Assembly: GCA_011317545.1 (NCBI GenBank)
Contig: WUJK01000001.1
Location: 1,364,001-1,428,000, forward strand
Length of the DNA: 64,000 nt
Direction of reading: 5' to 3'
DNA from: Coniella vitis
Taxonomy: Eukaryota > Ascomycota > Sordariomycetes > Diaporthales > Schizoparmaceae
Shown: positions 50,381 through 62,130 of the stretch, piece after piece
Numbering within the stretch: the first letter of the stretch is position 1
How the letters are laid out: the number at the start of each line of letters is the position of its first letter
Position numbers and translations under genes: made by a program
The notes under the pieces: model-generated
Databases searched by the model: none
Told to the model about the DNA's origin: nothing
What the model saw: the letters and a program-made list of their open reading frames with translations, nothing else

Positions 50381-51008
50381 TATAAGACTATATAACTATA
50401 TATAAGAATGCTTACGTAATATAAAATATCTATTTTATAACTATAATACTATAATATGCCTATATACTAAAGTTATAGCTATATAACTACCCAAATAAGC
50501 TTAAAATAAGCAAAAGAAAGCAGAAGAATTTAAAATCTCTCAATTAAACACTTTTAAATAACTTTCGCTAATATCTTAATAACTAGACGGGTATATAAGC
50601 TATAACTAATATATTTATAATCAGTATAGGGTATATATCTATATACTATAATAAAATATATAGGGTTGATTACGTAAGCAATGACGTCAGCAGAAGGTGC
50701 TAGAAGATACTCGAATCTTTCAAGCCGCGTAATTACTTGCCACACTCGCCACGCGGAAGAATATATCTCTCCAGTCCTTACCAACTGGAATAACTAAATA
50801 ATACGCATTTATAATCAATATTATAAATCAATTAAAAGAAGATTCGAGAATATAGCTTAAGAATAACTATAAATATAGGGATTCCTTCCGACTTAAAGAT
50901 AGATAGTTAGAAGCAAGCACTTCGATATAATATAACTACGATTAACCCTCTTCTTTATTCTTTAATCCCCTCGATCCTCTTTACTATTATATATTATAAC
51001 CTCCAACA
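50381..51008 (+). repeat. Copia 3' LTR
   Basis: 628 bp, TATAAGACTATATAAC...CCTCCAACA, identical to the 5' LTR except at 50647 and 51007. Contains TTACGTAA (50670-50677) and TGACGTCA (50682-50689). Confidence 0.95.
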
Positions 51009-51013
51009 ATACT

Positions 51014-54000
51014 ATTATAAGCGAATTACGCGGTTAGCAAAAGTTCGACCTATTTATCTTATTCGTAGTTAATATAGTATTATAGATATTATTCTATAAT
51101 CTAGTTAATACGTTCTATTTTTCCGTCTATTTAAGGATAAAATACTATAGATATACGTTATATTATTCCGAGGTATTTAGTAAGTAAGATTTAGAATTTT
51201 AATACGAATTTTATATCTCTATCTAATATAATTTCCTAAGGTATTCCGTAGTTAGCGATAATAATACGGAGGAATATATATACGAGTTCTTCTATAGTAC
51301 TACTTTCTTTATATAGTAGGAAGTATATATACTTACTTAGTCTATAAACTACTACTAAGATATTATTATACTATACTTTAGTTAAGGGTTCTTATAAGAG
51401 AGGTAGCTTAGTAATAAAGTTTAGACTAATAGATAACTAAATAGTTATAGGTATTAGTAGAGGTTATAATAGCCCGTAAGGTTTATACCGTTCTATCTTA
51501 TTCCGTTTATATATATTATAGTTATTAACGATATCCGTAACTCGTTTCTTAAGGTTTAGTAGGTTTTAATAACGTTAGATCCTTTTATAGATTACTCTAA
51601 TTCCTTAGTATCTATATATTAGTACGCTATAGATACTTCTAATATAATCGTTTTATTCCGATATTATTATATTATCGAGGTTAGGTATTTCTCCTTCGAT
51701 ATATAGTATTATATTAAGTTCTTTAGTAATAGATAGTATAGTAAGGTTACCTTCCGAATCTTCCTTAAAGATTACTATAATATCTTAGTTTTTACTATTA
51801 CTATCCTTATAATCTAACCGTCTATTAAGAGCGTTTACTTATTCGTTTTCTTTACCTTTACGGTAGATAATCTTAAAGTCGAATTCTAATAGAAATTCGT
51901 ACTATCTGATTTATCGTTTATTAAGCTACTTTATTAAGGTAAATACCTAAAGATTCTTATAATCCGTATATATAAGAATTTATTATTTTACGCTAATAAG
52001 GTAGTATCGCTATTCCCTAAAGGCTTCTATTATTATTATAAGTTCTTAATCGGGCGTTCTATAGTTAAGTTCTAGTCTATTTAGCTTCTTACTAAAGTTA
52101 TTAATTATCCGTAGTTATCCTTTATTATCTCGTTATCCGAGTTATCCACCGAGTATATAATCTAATACGTTTATCTCGATCTCGAAAATTTTATCTTAGT
52201 CTGCTTCGACTAGGATTAGTTCTAATATAACTATATCCTTAATTATATTAAAGGCTTTTTATACTTATTCGTTCTAATTAAAGGCGGTATTCTTATTCGT
52301 AAATTCTATAAGTAGTATTATAATACTACTATAGTTTTTAATAAATTATCTATAGAAGTTAGTATAGCCTAAGAAGGCTTTAATATCCTTAACGTTCTAA
52401 GGTATAGGCTAATCCCTAACTATTTATACTTTATCTTTCTATATTTATATATACCCTAGTATAATAGTATATCCGAGATAGTTAACTTCTTAAGTATTTT
52501 AGTTATATTTAATAGGTTTTACTAAAATCTTATTATCTTAGAGGATTTATAGGATTATTATAATATACTTCTAGTATTCTTCGAATATCTTTAAGTAAAT
52601 AAGGATATCGTTTAAATAAGCGATTATAAAATACTCGAGGTATTTATATAAGATAAAGTTTATTATTTCCTAGAATAATATAGGGGCGTTAGTAAGTCCG
52701 AATAGTATAATAAGATATTCGAAATATCCGTAGTATATTCTAAATACTATTTTCTATTCTTCTCCGGGTTTAATATAAATATATATATATCCTTCCTTAA
52801 GGTTAAGGGCTATAAATTATTAGGCTCCTCTAAATCTATCTCTAAGTTCTTTAAAGAGAGGTAAAGGGTATTAATTCTTAATTATAATATTATTAAGTTA
52901 CCGATAGTTAATATATAATCGTAGTTTACCGTTTTTCTTTAATATAAATAGGATTAGGTATCCTATTAGTAAATATAAGGGTTTAATATAGCCTTTCTTA
53001 AGATTTTCGTCGATATATTCTCTAAGTACTTTAAGTTTATCCTTATCTAATCCGTAAATAGGAAAGAACTTTAGTTATTCTCTTTCTTTAAGTAGGATCT
53101 CGTAGTTATATAAGCCGTACTCTAGTAAGCCGTTATCGAACTTTCCTTAAAATAGTTTTATAAACTTCCGATACTCTTCTAATATACCGGAGAGGTCTCT
53201 AAATATATCTTTATCTTATATAGTTACTATTATAAGGAGATATTATTATATATATTTAGTTTCTTCTTAAACTTATCGCGATAATATATCCTACTATCTA
53301 TAGAATCCTATTATATCGTATCCTAATCTGCTATATCCCTTATTCTATTAAGTATTAAATATCGCTAGATCCTTCTTTATAAGCTATCGAGGTTTATTAT
53401 ATCCTAGGGTAGCTATTATCTTAGCTCTTCTCGATTTAGAGGTATATATAAATTCGTTTAAGCCCCTATTATCTAGCTATTATTTAGTAACTAAATCCGA
53501 TCCTATACCTTTAATTATAACCGCTTCTTAGGTAACCGCTTTATCCTATAAAATATAGTTATTAGTCTAATCGATTCGAGGATTTTCTTTTCTTAATTAT
53601 AATATACCTAAAATCAGCTCGTATTATATAGTATCCGTAATATCGAAGTTTATTAGTATTATATATTTATAGATTATAACTAGTAATTAATTAGATTCTA
53701 TATCGATAATACCTTAGCTATAAGTAACTTCTATACCTTCTATAGTATTAAGTTTATAGGGTTTTATCTTCTTCTTCTAAGGTATCCGTTTTCTATTAAT
53801 AACGCTTAGGGATATAAAGTTTCCTTATACTCCGCTACCTAGGAGTATTATATAGTATTTATCGTTAATTTATACTACGATTTTTAAATATTCGTATATC
53901 GAGCTATCGATCGTATAGAGGGACTTTACCGTAAGTCCTAATCGCTTATTATCTCTTATAGGCAATCCTTACCTTTTAGGTTCTACTATTCTTAGTATAC

Positions 54001-56185
54001 TCTAAGGGCTACTACCTAAGCTAGGTCTTTAGCTTATTATATTCCGTATTATATATATACTACGGCCTATCGCTATAAGCGCGCTTAATTTTCTTCTTTA
54101 GTATACGGAGTCTATACTCCGGGTTTGCTATTCTTAATAATATAGTAGATTTATACTTTTTCTGCTATATATTCTGCGTAGTCTACGCTCTTATAGAAGC
54201 TATAATACGTAGGTTCCGTATATATAGGTTTTATAAGCTTTTCTCTTTATTTCTATTCGCGTATTCTATACTAGTCGAGCGCTTTTTCTTACGCGTAAGG
54301 TGCGTACTAGGGTATTATATATTAGTACTATTTTACTTATCGCGTAGTATATCCGTAGGGGGTATTATATATAAGGCTAATACTAGCGTAATTTCCCCTT
54401 ATTCTAAGTACTTTATAATAGTCGCTATTATCGTCGTTATAGGCGATAATACTATACCCTATCTCGCGCATAGGGAACTATTCGTTAGTTACCTTATATC
54501 GGAAGTATTATCTATAATTATATATAATATAGGCAAACTATATAATCTAATAATACTTTTCGTAGAGATAATTAATTCGCGTATCTTCCTATATAAGGGG
54601 GGTTTTATCTTAATAGGTTATTATCCGGAATAGTTCTTTAGGTATAATGCCGTAGATAAGGTAGTATACGTCTCCTTTATCGATATCTTCGTCGATGCTA
54701 AGCGTTTCCTATTATTCCGTAATTCCCGTAATATCGCTTTATAAGATATCCGTTTTATTAGGTAGTTCGTACCCTTCTATATTACGTTAATAGGGGTATT
54801 CCCTAATAAGCTAGGCTTATTATTCTATTACTAGTCTTTTAAATAAACTATTATCCGTTGGGAGAGGCGTCCTCTAGGTAACTATAATTTATCGTTCCTT
54901 ATAAGGTTTCTAAGGGAATTATCCTAAGCCTTACTTTACCGAGAGGTACGTTATATAATTATCCTTATAATAGAAGGTCTAGTTAAGGAGTTTATAATCG
55001 GGGTTATCCGACGCTTACTCTAAAAGCTAGTTTTAGCTAGGAGTAGAATCTATAATCTCGTATATTATAATATTAGCTTATAATCCTTCGGGGACTTTCT
55101 TAAATTCTCTAGGTTTCTTAGGTTATCGGTATTCTCGTACGAAATAGCCTATCCTATTATAATTAAAGTATTCCTTACTTATAAGTTTCCTTTAAGCTAT
55201 ATTAAGCTCTATAGGGCCTAAGTATATTATACCGCTAACTATCGTACCTTATTACTAGAAGCTACGGTTAATTATCTATTAAATCCGCCGTCCTATATTA
55301 GCGTAATTCCTTTATATAGTATAGCTTCCTCCTTTCTTACTTTTTTCTATACGTTTTTCGTAGAAACGGTTATCGATACGGAGAGCCTTATTACTAAATA
55401 TCGTAAAGTCTTTAAGCTAGTCCTACTTAGAGATTTCGTCCTTAACCTTATCCTTAAATCCTCTATAATAGTATTTTATAAGGTTCCTATCTTCCTAAAG
55501 AAGGCGTATTAAGAGTTATTTAAAGCGGATTATATAGGCTAAAGCAGACTTATTCTACTTAAGTTCTATAAGTTATTATACTATAGTTTATTCTTCGTTA
55601 GGATTACTAAATATTTCCTTAAGGATATATTCGAATCCTATAAATAAATCGAATATATTCTTAATAGTCGGCTTATATTAATCGAGGTTACCTAGGTATT
55701 TAATATAGTTCTAAAGTAAGGGTTTACACTAGATAAGCGTATCCTTTTCGAATTATATACCGGCTAGGATAACTTTATCGGGTTTAATAGTAAATTAAGC
55801 TATATTATATAGGAAATATACCTTATAATAGGTAAGGAACCCTTAAAGCGTCTTTTAGTTACCGTTATATATAATAGGTTTATTTATCTTATAATTATTA
55901 CCGGTATTTTAAATAATAAGCGTTAGGGGCATAGCAGCCGTAGCTTAATATTATTCGAGCTATTAGGCCTGCTTATAGATAGTACGATTTTATTACTCCT
56001 AATTCTACTAGAGTATAGCGAATTATTAGGTAAGTTCGATTAATTAGCGTATTATATCTTCCTAAGTTATAACCTAGCGCCGTCCTTCTCCTAAAGTAGA
56101 CGGGGTAGGAGTTTAAGGAGCTATTATTATATATATCATTACCTAAGAGGTATATATAGACCGTCCTAAATAAGAGTTATAAAAA
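51014..56185 (-). mobile_element. Gypsy segment Y, main part, RIP-degraded
   Basis: Minus-strand Gypsy from integrase (about 51600-51014) through RNase H (about 52280-51850), RT (about 53130-52480), protease (near 53850), knuckle region (near 55200) and gag to the leader next to LTR copy H. Same map as 1-4714. All frames broken by TAA/TAG. Confidence 0.9.
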
Positions 56186-56667
56186 TATAATAATCCTTAC
56201 CTAAATCCCTAATTCTAGAAGTACCTATAAGTTATATATTAGTAGGCGGGGAAGTATTATCTTTAAGCCTTTATACGTTATCGAGTAATATTAAGTATTA
56301 TAAGTAATTAAGAGGGATTACCCTATTATATAAAATAATACTTAGATTTATAACTAAAGACTATAAGGAAACTATCTAATATTAAGCTATAAACTCCTAT
56401 TCTTATATCCTTCTATTATTAATTACTATTCCCTAAATAATACCTTAGATCGACGAAGTCGCTCGTCGATTATTACGGTTTAAGTCGATAGAGTTGTAGT
56501 ACGGTCCTTACGGTCTACCCTTATCCTATATAACCCTAACCCTAGTTATATTATCTAGTATAACTTTATTATATAAGAAATCCTTATCGGTCCGTTAAGG
56601 TTCCGATTTACTAATATATAGTTACGCTAGCCTATTCTTATAACCTATATAACCGTAGGTTATAATA
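56186..56667 (-). repeat. Gypsy 5' LTR (copy H)
   Basis: 482 bp, TATAATAATCC...GGTTATAATA. The cassette (56420-56531) is the RIPped counterpart of the unmutated cassette in copy B. AACCCTAACCCT at 56532-56543. It ends inside the LINE sequence that follows. Confidence 0.88.
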
Positions 56668-59600
56668 TTAAGGGTATATACGATTTTGCTAATAATTTAC
56701 TAATATCTAACCTATTTGTATATAGGCAAACTCGGTCGCGGGATAGCTTTATAGGAGGCCCTGCCTATAGATATAACGTAGGGCGGCTCGCTACTACCTA
56801 AGGGACTAGTATTTAGGACGGATACTACTTCTATTACGGATTCGATTTACTCCCCTATATAGCAGAAGAGGTACCGCGGTATTACGTTATAATTATAAGA
56901 GGATACTACTACTTATTAAAATAACCCCCTTACCCCTAGTACGGTTAGGACCCTCCTTATAAGCGTATACTATACGTTTATAGCTCGAGAGATAATCCTA
57001 TTAGTAATAGATAAAACCCTAAGAAAACTAGTTAATACCTTTAAAAGCCCTTTATAGAGCGAGGAATATCTTTATATAAAGAGGGTATACTCCTAACTCC
57101 TAGCTATAGCTAGGCGTAACCTTAAAAATCTTTTATCGGACCCGATTATTAGCTAGCTTACTCCGATATACCCGATTCCTTCTATTATTACTCTATAAAT
57201 AGTATTCTACCCCTAATAGCTACCTTTACCCGCTTAATACCCTTAATAGGGTTAAAGCTAGGCTATTATTATAAATATAGCCGTTAAGCTCCCGGCGGAG
57301 CCGGCTTATTATATTCGAAAAGCCGGCCCCTAATATAGCCGGTAGCGGGGATAAGATATAAGGATCCTCCTTAGGGCTACCCCTTATAATATATTTACGG
57401 GCTTACCCTTCTAGGGATTTAAGCTAAGTATTTATACTCGGCTTTAAATCCCTATAACTAATATAGCGGTAATTATTAAAACACCTACCGGCTAAGCTTT
57501 ACGCCTTATTAATAAGGAGGTTTAGGATAAGCTTTTCGCTAACCCTTTAAAGGATAAGCTATTAACGCTAATATAAGCGTTCTTAGTAACCGTATTATAG
57601 ACCTAGGTTACTTATATAATAACCGGGGTTCTAAGGAAGCTTTATAACCCCTTTACCTATTAAAGGGTTTCTCCTAAGAAGTATATCTAGGAGGAGGCTA
57701 TAATATAAATAGGAGTCGAGCTTATTTCCTATAAGCTTTTTATAAACGGATATAACCTTATTATAGGTATTACTATCTAGTTAATATCCTTTTTATATAA
57801 AATATAACCCTTTTAGGTTTTTAACCTACCCTATACCCGGCTAATATAGAAGATAGAGAGGCTTTCTTTCTATATAAACGGCTATCTTAGCTATTATTTA
57901 ACTAAGTATTATATAAGGAGTAGGCGGTATCCTATCTATTCTAACGCTTAATATACTTAAGAAGGGGAGGTTTATATACTTCCTCCTAGGTATACTAATT
58001 ATTATAGGCCGGTCCGCTCTAGCTACTTTAGCTATACTACTGCCTTTATAATAATTAATAGGTAGCTTTATTACCTATTTATCTCTAAGCTTAAGAGGAT
58101 TAGGAATATAAGTAAGGCCCGTTATAATAATATAAATACGGCTATAGATACTACTAATAGCTAGCGGGAGCTTTAACCCCCTATTAAGCCTATAGAGTAG
58201 CTATTTATCGAAAGCCCCTCCCGGAAGCGGCTTTATAATAATATCTATAATTATATACCGCCGACCGGCTTATAATAGCGCCTATAGCTCGACCCGGCTA
58301 ATATACCGCCTTCGGAAGGTCCTAGCCCCGCTATAGAGAGAGAGCTTATACCCCCGGCGGATATAATTAAGGATAACGATAATATAGTTATAATCCTTAG
58401 CTCTTAAGGGGGCTTAAATACTATTACTCCCCCTATATATAAATAGAATATACCTTTCCGATAGCTAAGGGGCTTCTTTTATAATCGCCTAAGCGAATAT
58501 AGGGAAGAAATAATCTACCTATATTATATTATTAATACTTTATACTAAATAGGGGGTAGATATTATATAGGTTTAGGAGCTATATACGATATATAATATA
58601 AGAATTTAAAGGTACCCTATTTATAAGTTTTTCTCGCCGATAGATAATTAAGGAGGGGATCCGATAGCTTATTATAAGGAAAGGCGGTAGGAGTTACTCG
58701 GTAATAAGCCCCGGGTCCTAATATACGTATAATAAGGTTATAAGCTATATATAAAGTAGTAATAGCCCCTTATTATAAGGGATAAACTCTAGCTAAAGGT
58801 ATTAGAGGTCCTTTTAATTAATATTTACCGAGTATTTAAGGAGGATATAATATTCGATTATATATTAAATAGTCTATTTATACGGAGATAGGTAGTTAGG
58901 GGCGATTTTAATATAGTTTATATTCCTTATAAGCCGGATAAGCCTAACGAAAGGGGTAATAACCGGGTTAAAGATTAGATATTATTTAGAGATATATTCT
59001 TTATAAATACCCCGAGCATCTTTATATATATCTAAGGGGGGGCTTTTAACCTAATCTTCTCTAATATTCTAAATATAGCTATAGAGGTTACTCCTAACCT
59101 ATATATTAGCTCTAACTATAAGACCCTTATTATAATTATCGATAATAATCCTCCGCTCCTTTAGGAATAGTTAATATAGCTATAAGTAAACCTATAATCC
59201 CTCCCGGCCTTTAAAGGCCTTTTAGAAATAGGGCTAATAGATATACCGCCCCTTTTATAAGCGGAGAGCCCGGCTTCTCTAAATAATTAGGTTACCTATT
59301 TAAACTACTTTTAAGGTAAAGCTTTAGAAGCGGTAGGGCGGTAGCTATAACTTTATTCCTAAGCCTTTTAGTAGGATAATAGGGTAAAGGAGATATACCG
59401 GGCGTATATTAAAGCCCGATATAATTATCGGACTTATTTAAAGGAGTTTTAAATAGCTAGGAATACCTTTAAAGGGGCTATTCGAGTATATTAGCGAGCC
59501 TTTTAATAGGGTAGGATCGATATAATAGCTTTAGATATAGATATCTTCGGGATAGCGGGGTAGTATAAGCTAGCTATACTATTATAAGCTTCCCCGCTAT

Positions 59601-62130
59601 ATATAGGGGATAGTATATTATATAAGGACCTTATTAAGAAAGTAAGCCTATTATAGGATAAGATTTTATAGCGGTTCTTTAGGGATAATAATTTAATTAA
59701 AGACCCGCTTAAATACTAAGATACTTCTAAAGCCTATTTCTAATAAGGTTATATAGCTATACTTAAGGAGGTAGAGGAGTATATTATCCGAGTTAAATCT
59801 ACTTCTCCCGGGGTAAATAACGCCTCGGTATCCCTATTAAAGGAGTATTAGGATAATATTAGCCCCTTTCTAGTTCGGCTTTATAATAATTACCTTATTA
59901 TAAGTTACTTTCCTCTACTTTAACGCTATATTAAGGTATCGATATACTTTAAGCTAGGTAAAAGGGATATAGATAGCCCTAGGTTATATAAGCTTATTAC
60001 TCTCCTTTCTACCTTTTCTAAAGGGCTTAAGAGGCTAATTATATATAAGCTCTCCTAGATCCTACTTATTAAAAGGGTCCTTAACCTATAATATTATAGG
60101 GTATTATTAAAACGCTCTATAATAAACCTTATAATAATATTTATATATAATATTAAGCTAATACTCTCCTAAGGGTAGGTTATTATAATAATAACTAGGG
60201 ATATATAAGGGGCGTTTAATATTATCCTCCCTAATAGATTAATTATATAGTTATAAATCCTTAATTTCCTACTCCTATTATTAAATCTAATAACCTCCTT
60301 CCTAATAATATAGCTAATACGGATCCGCTTAGATAAGTCGACGATAGGTTTCTCCTCGGTAAGATATAATATACCTTAGGGCTCGCCTCTCTCGCCGGTA
60401 TTATATATAATCTACCTCTTTAAACTTATTCTATAGGGTAGTAATAGGTATTTCTACTATATAAACGATATTCTCTTCCTTTATATATCTAATAGCGCGG
60501 AGAAAAATATAATATTACTGGAAACGGATATAATAAGCGTTAATAACTAGGCTTCGAGGAATATAATATAGTTTATAGCGGAGAAAACGGAAGTTTTCTA
60601 CTTCTTAAAATATAGGGAGGCGGTATAGCTAGCTATTATAATAAGCGGTAGGCGTATAAAGCCTATTATTAATATACCCTCTTATTCTAAGGTAGCTAGC
60701 TTCTATTAGCTAGGATTCTAATTTAATAGGTATTTTATAAGTAAGAGGTATATTAAGGATAGGGTTTATAAAACGGCGAAGGTTATAGCTTACCTTAGGA
60801 GCCTTAGGAAAGTATAATATAGCCCCCTTATAATATCCCTCCGTAAGGCGGTTATAATAATACTTATTCCGATACTTATATATATAGCGGACGCTTAATT
60901 TTAACCGGGCTATATACCTATAATATAGCTTAAGAAAGCGGATTAATTACTAGTAAAGGGCGCTAAAGGGGTATTATTAGCGTAGAAGATAATATATACG
61001 GTAATAGCTTTTTATAAAGCGGGCCTCCTTATAGCTAAGCTTATACTAGGAGCAGCGGTTTACCGGGCCGGCTTATAGTATACTCTACTAAATATAAGGT
61101 ACCCCCTTTATAAACGGATATACGCTCTTATAGGATATAACCTTAGGGTATTTAATATACGCTTTATAGATACTATATATAGCTTTCCTATTATACCTAA
61201 GCCGGCCCTATTAACTCCCCGGTATCCTAATTATATTATACTAAACCCTAATATCGGTTACCCTAAAGAGGAAGTAGCTATATATTATAATATATAGTAT
61301 ATAACCCTATTATCGGACGTTATAATAGTATATATAGATAGCTTTAAGGTCTAAAAGGGATCTAAGTATAAGGTAAGCTATAAGTATATTATAGTAAGGA
61401 ATAGGGTACTTATTAGTACTATTATTAGGGTATTTTATAAGTACTTATATATTTTCGATATTAAAGCGGTTAAGCCGCTTATAGGATTATAGCTAGTATT
61501 AGAAATAGTATTATTAGCGGTATTTATCTATATAGATAATACCTTAGTATTTAGGGACTACGGGGTAATACGCTTATTACCTTATAATAAGCTTTCCGAA
61601 GCTTTTAGGCCTTATATAAGTAATACCTTACGGAGGGACGGTTAATAATTATCCTTTAAAGCCCTAATTATATAAGTATAACTAGGAATAAGCTTATAGA
61701 TACCCTTATAAAGAGGGGTATAATACTCTCCCTAGTAGAGTAAGTAGTAAGCCTTATTACCTTAAGTATACGGACCCTATATCGAGAGGGAATTAGGAGC
61801 TTTAAGAAGATATAATAAATACGTTAATAGGTAATCTTATCTAGCTAATATAGCGTTTAGGGGCTAAGCTTTCGTATTATAGTATAACCGGCCCTTTTAC
61901 TAAGCTACTAATAGCTAGCTCTCTTTATAGCTATAAGGATTAATTATAGCGATTTTAAAGCGTATTACTATCGGTTTAGCCGGCTAAGGATAAGCCGCTA
62001 CTATAGAATAGGCTATTCTAGTAAGCTTTCGCCTCGGTATTAGGTATATTATATAATAGCTAGGCGGAGGTAGCGGGATTAACCGGAGGGCTTAGCCGGG
62101 CCCTTTAATACCCTTTTCCGTAAAATATAT
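56668..62130 (+). mobile_element. LINE copy 3 (Tad1/I-like), ORF1 and ORF2, RIP-degraded
   Basis: Plus-strand non-LTR element: ORF1 gag-like region (about 56700-58330), endonuclease (about 58420-59200; Gly-Asp-Phe-Asn near 58900), RT (about 59800-60620; Y-I-N-D near 60460), RNase H (about 61310-61570), C-terminal segment to about 62130. Collinear with copy 2. Its extreme 5' end is replaced by LTR copy H. No intact frame remains. Confidence 0.83.

Larger units (their letters stand above)
44925..51008 (+). mobile_element. Young, nearly intact Copia (Ty1) retrotransposon
   Basis: 6084 bp with two 628-bp LTRs, PBS, one gag-pol frame, PPT, and a 5-bp target duplication ATACT (44920-44924, 51009-51013) in RIPped Gypsy. 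The domain order protease-integrase-RT-RNase H identifies Copia. Normal CpA/TpG content contrasts with the host Gypsy, so it inserted after the main RIP of this locus. The two LTRs differ at only two positions: 45191 C versus 50647 T and 45551 T versus 51007 C, both CpA/TpA. The gag-pol frame has four stops and one frameshift. Probably non-autonomous now, but mobilisable in principle by an intact relative. Confidence 0.95.

Noticed and set aside
44192..50784. A 63-76 codon frame repeated in Copia LTRs (44192-44383 plus; 45098-45328 and 50554-50784 minus)
   Set aside because: It lies antisense in the LTR and is conserved simply because the LTRs are nearly identical; no motif, no Kozak context, and the solo LTR at 25274 does not keep it.
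4715..56667. Dispersed 450-500 bp units as MITEs, SINEs or Helitrons (hairpin near one end, TATA-like box)
   Set aside because: TG...CA ends, a 5-bp target duplication at the solo copy (15846-16325), and adjacent PPT and Gypsy bodies show they are LTRs.
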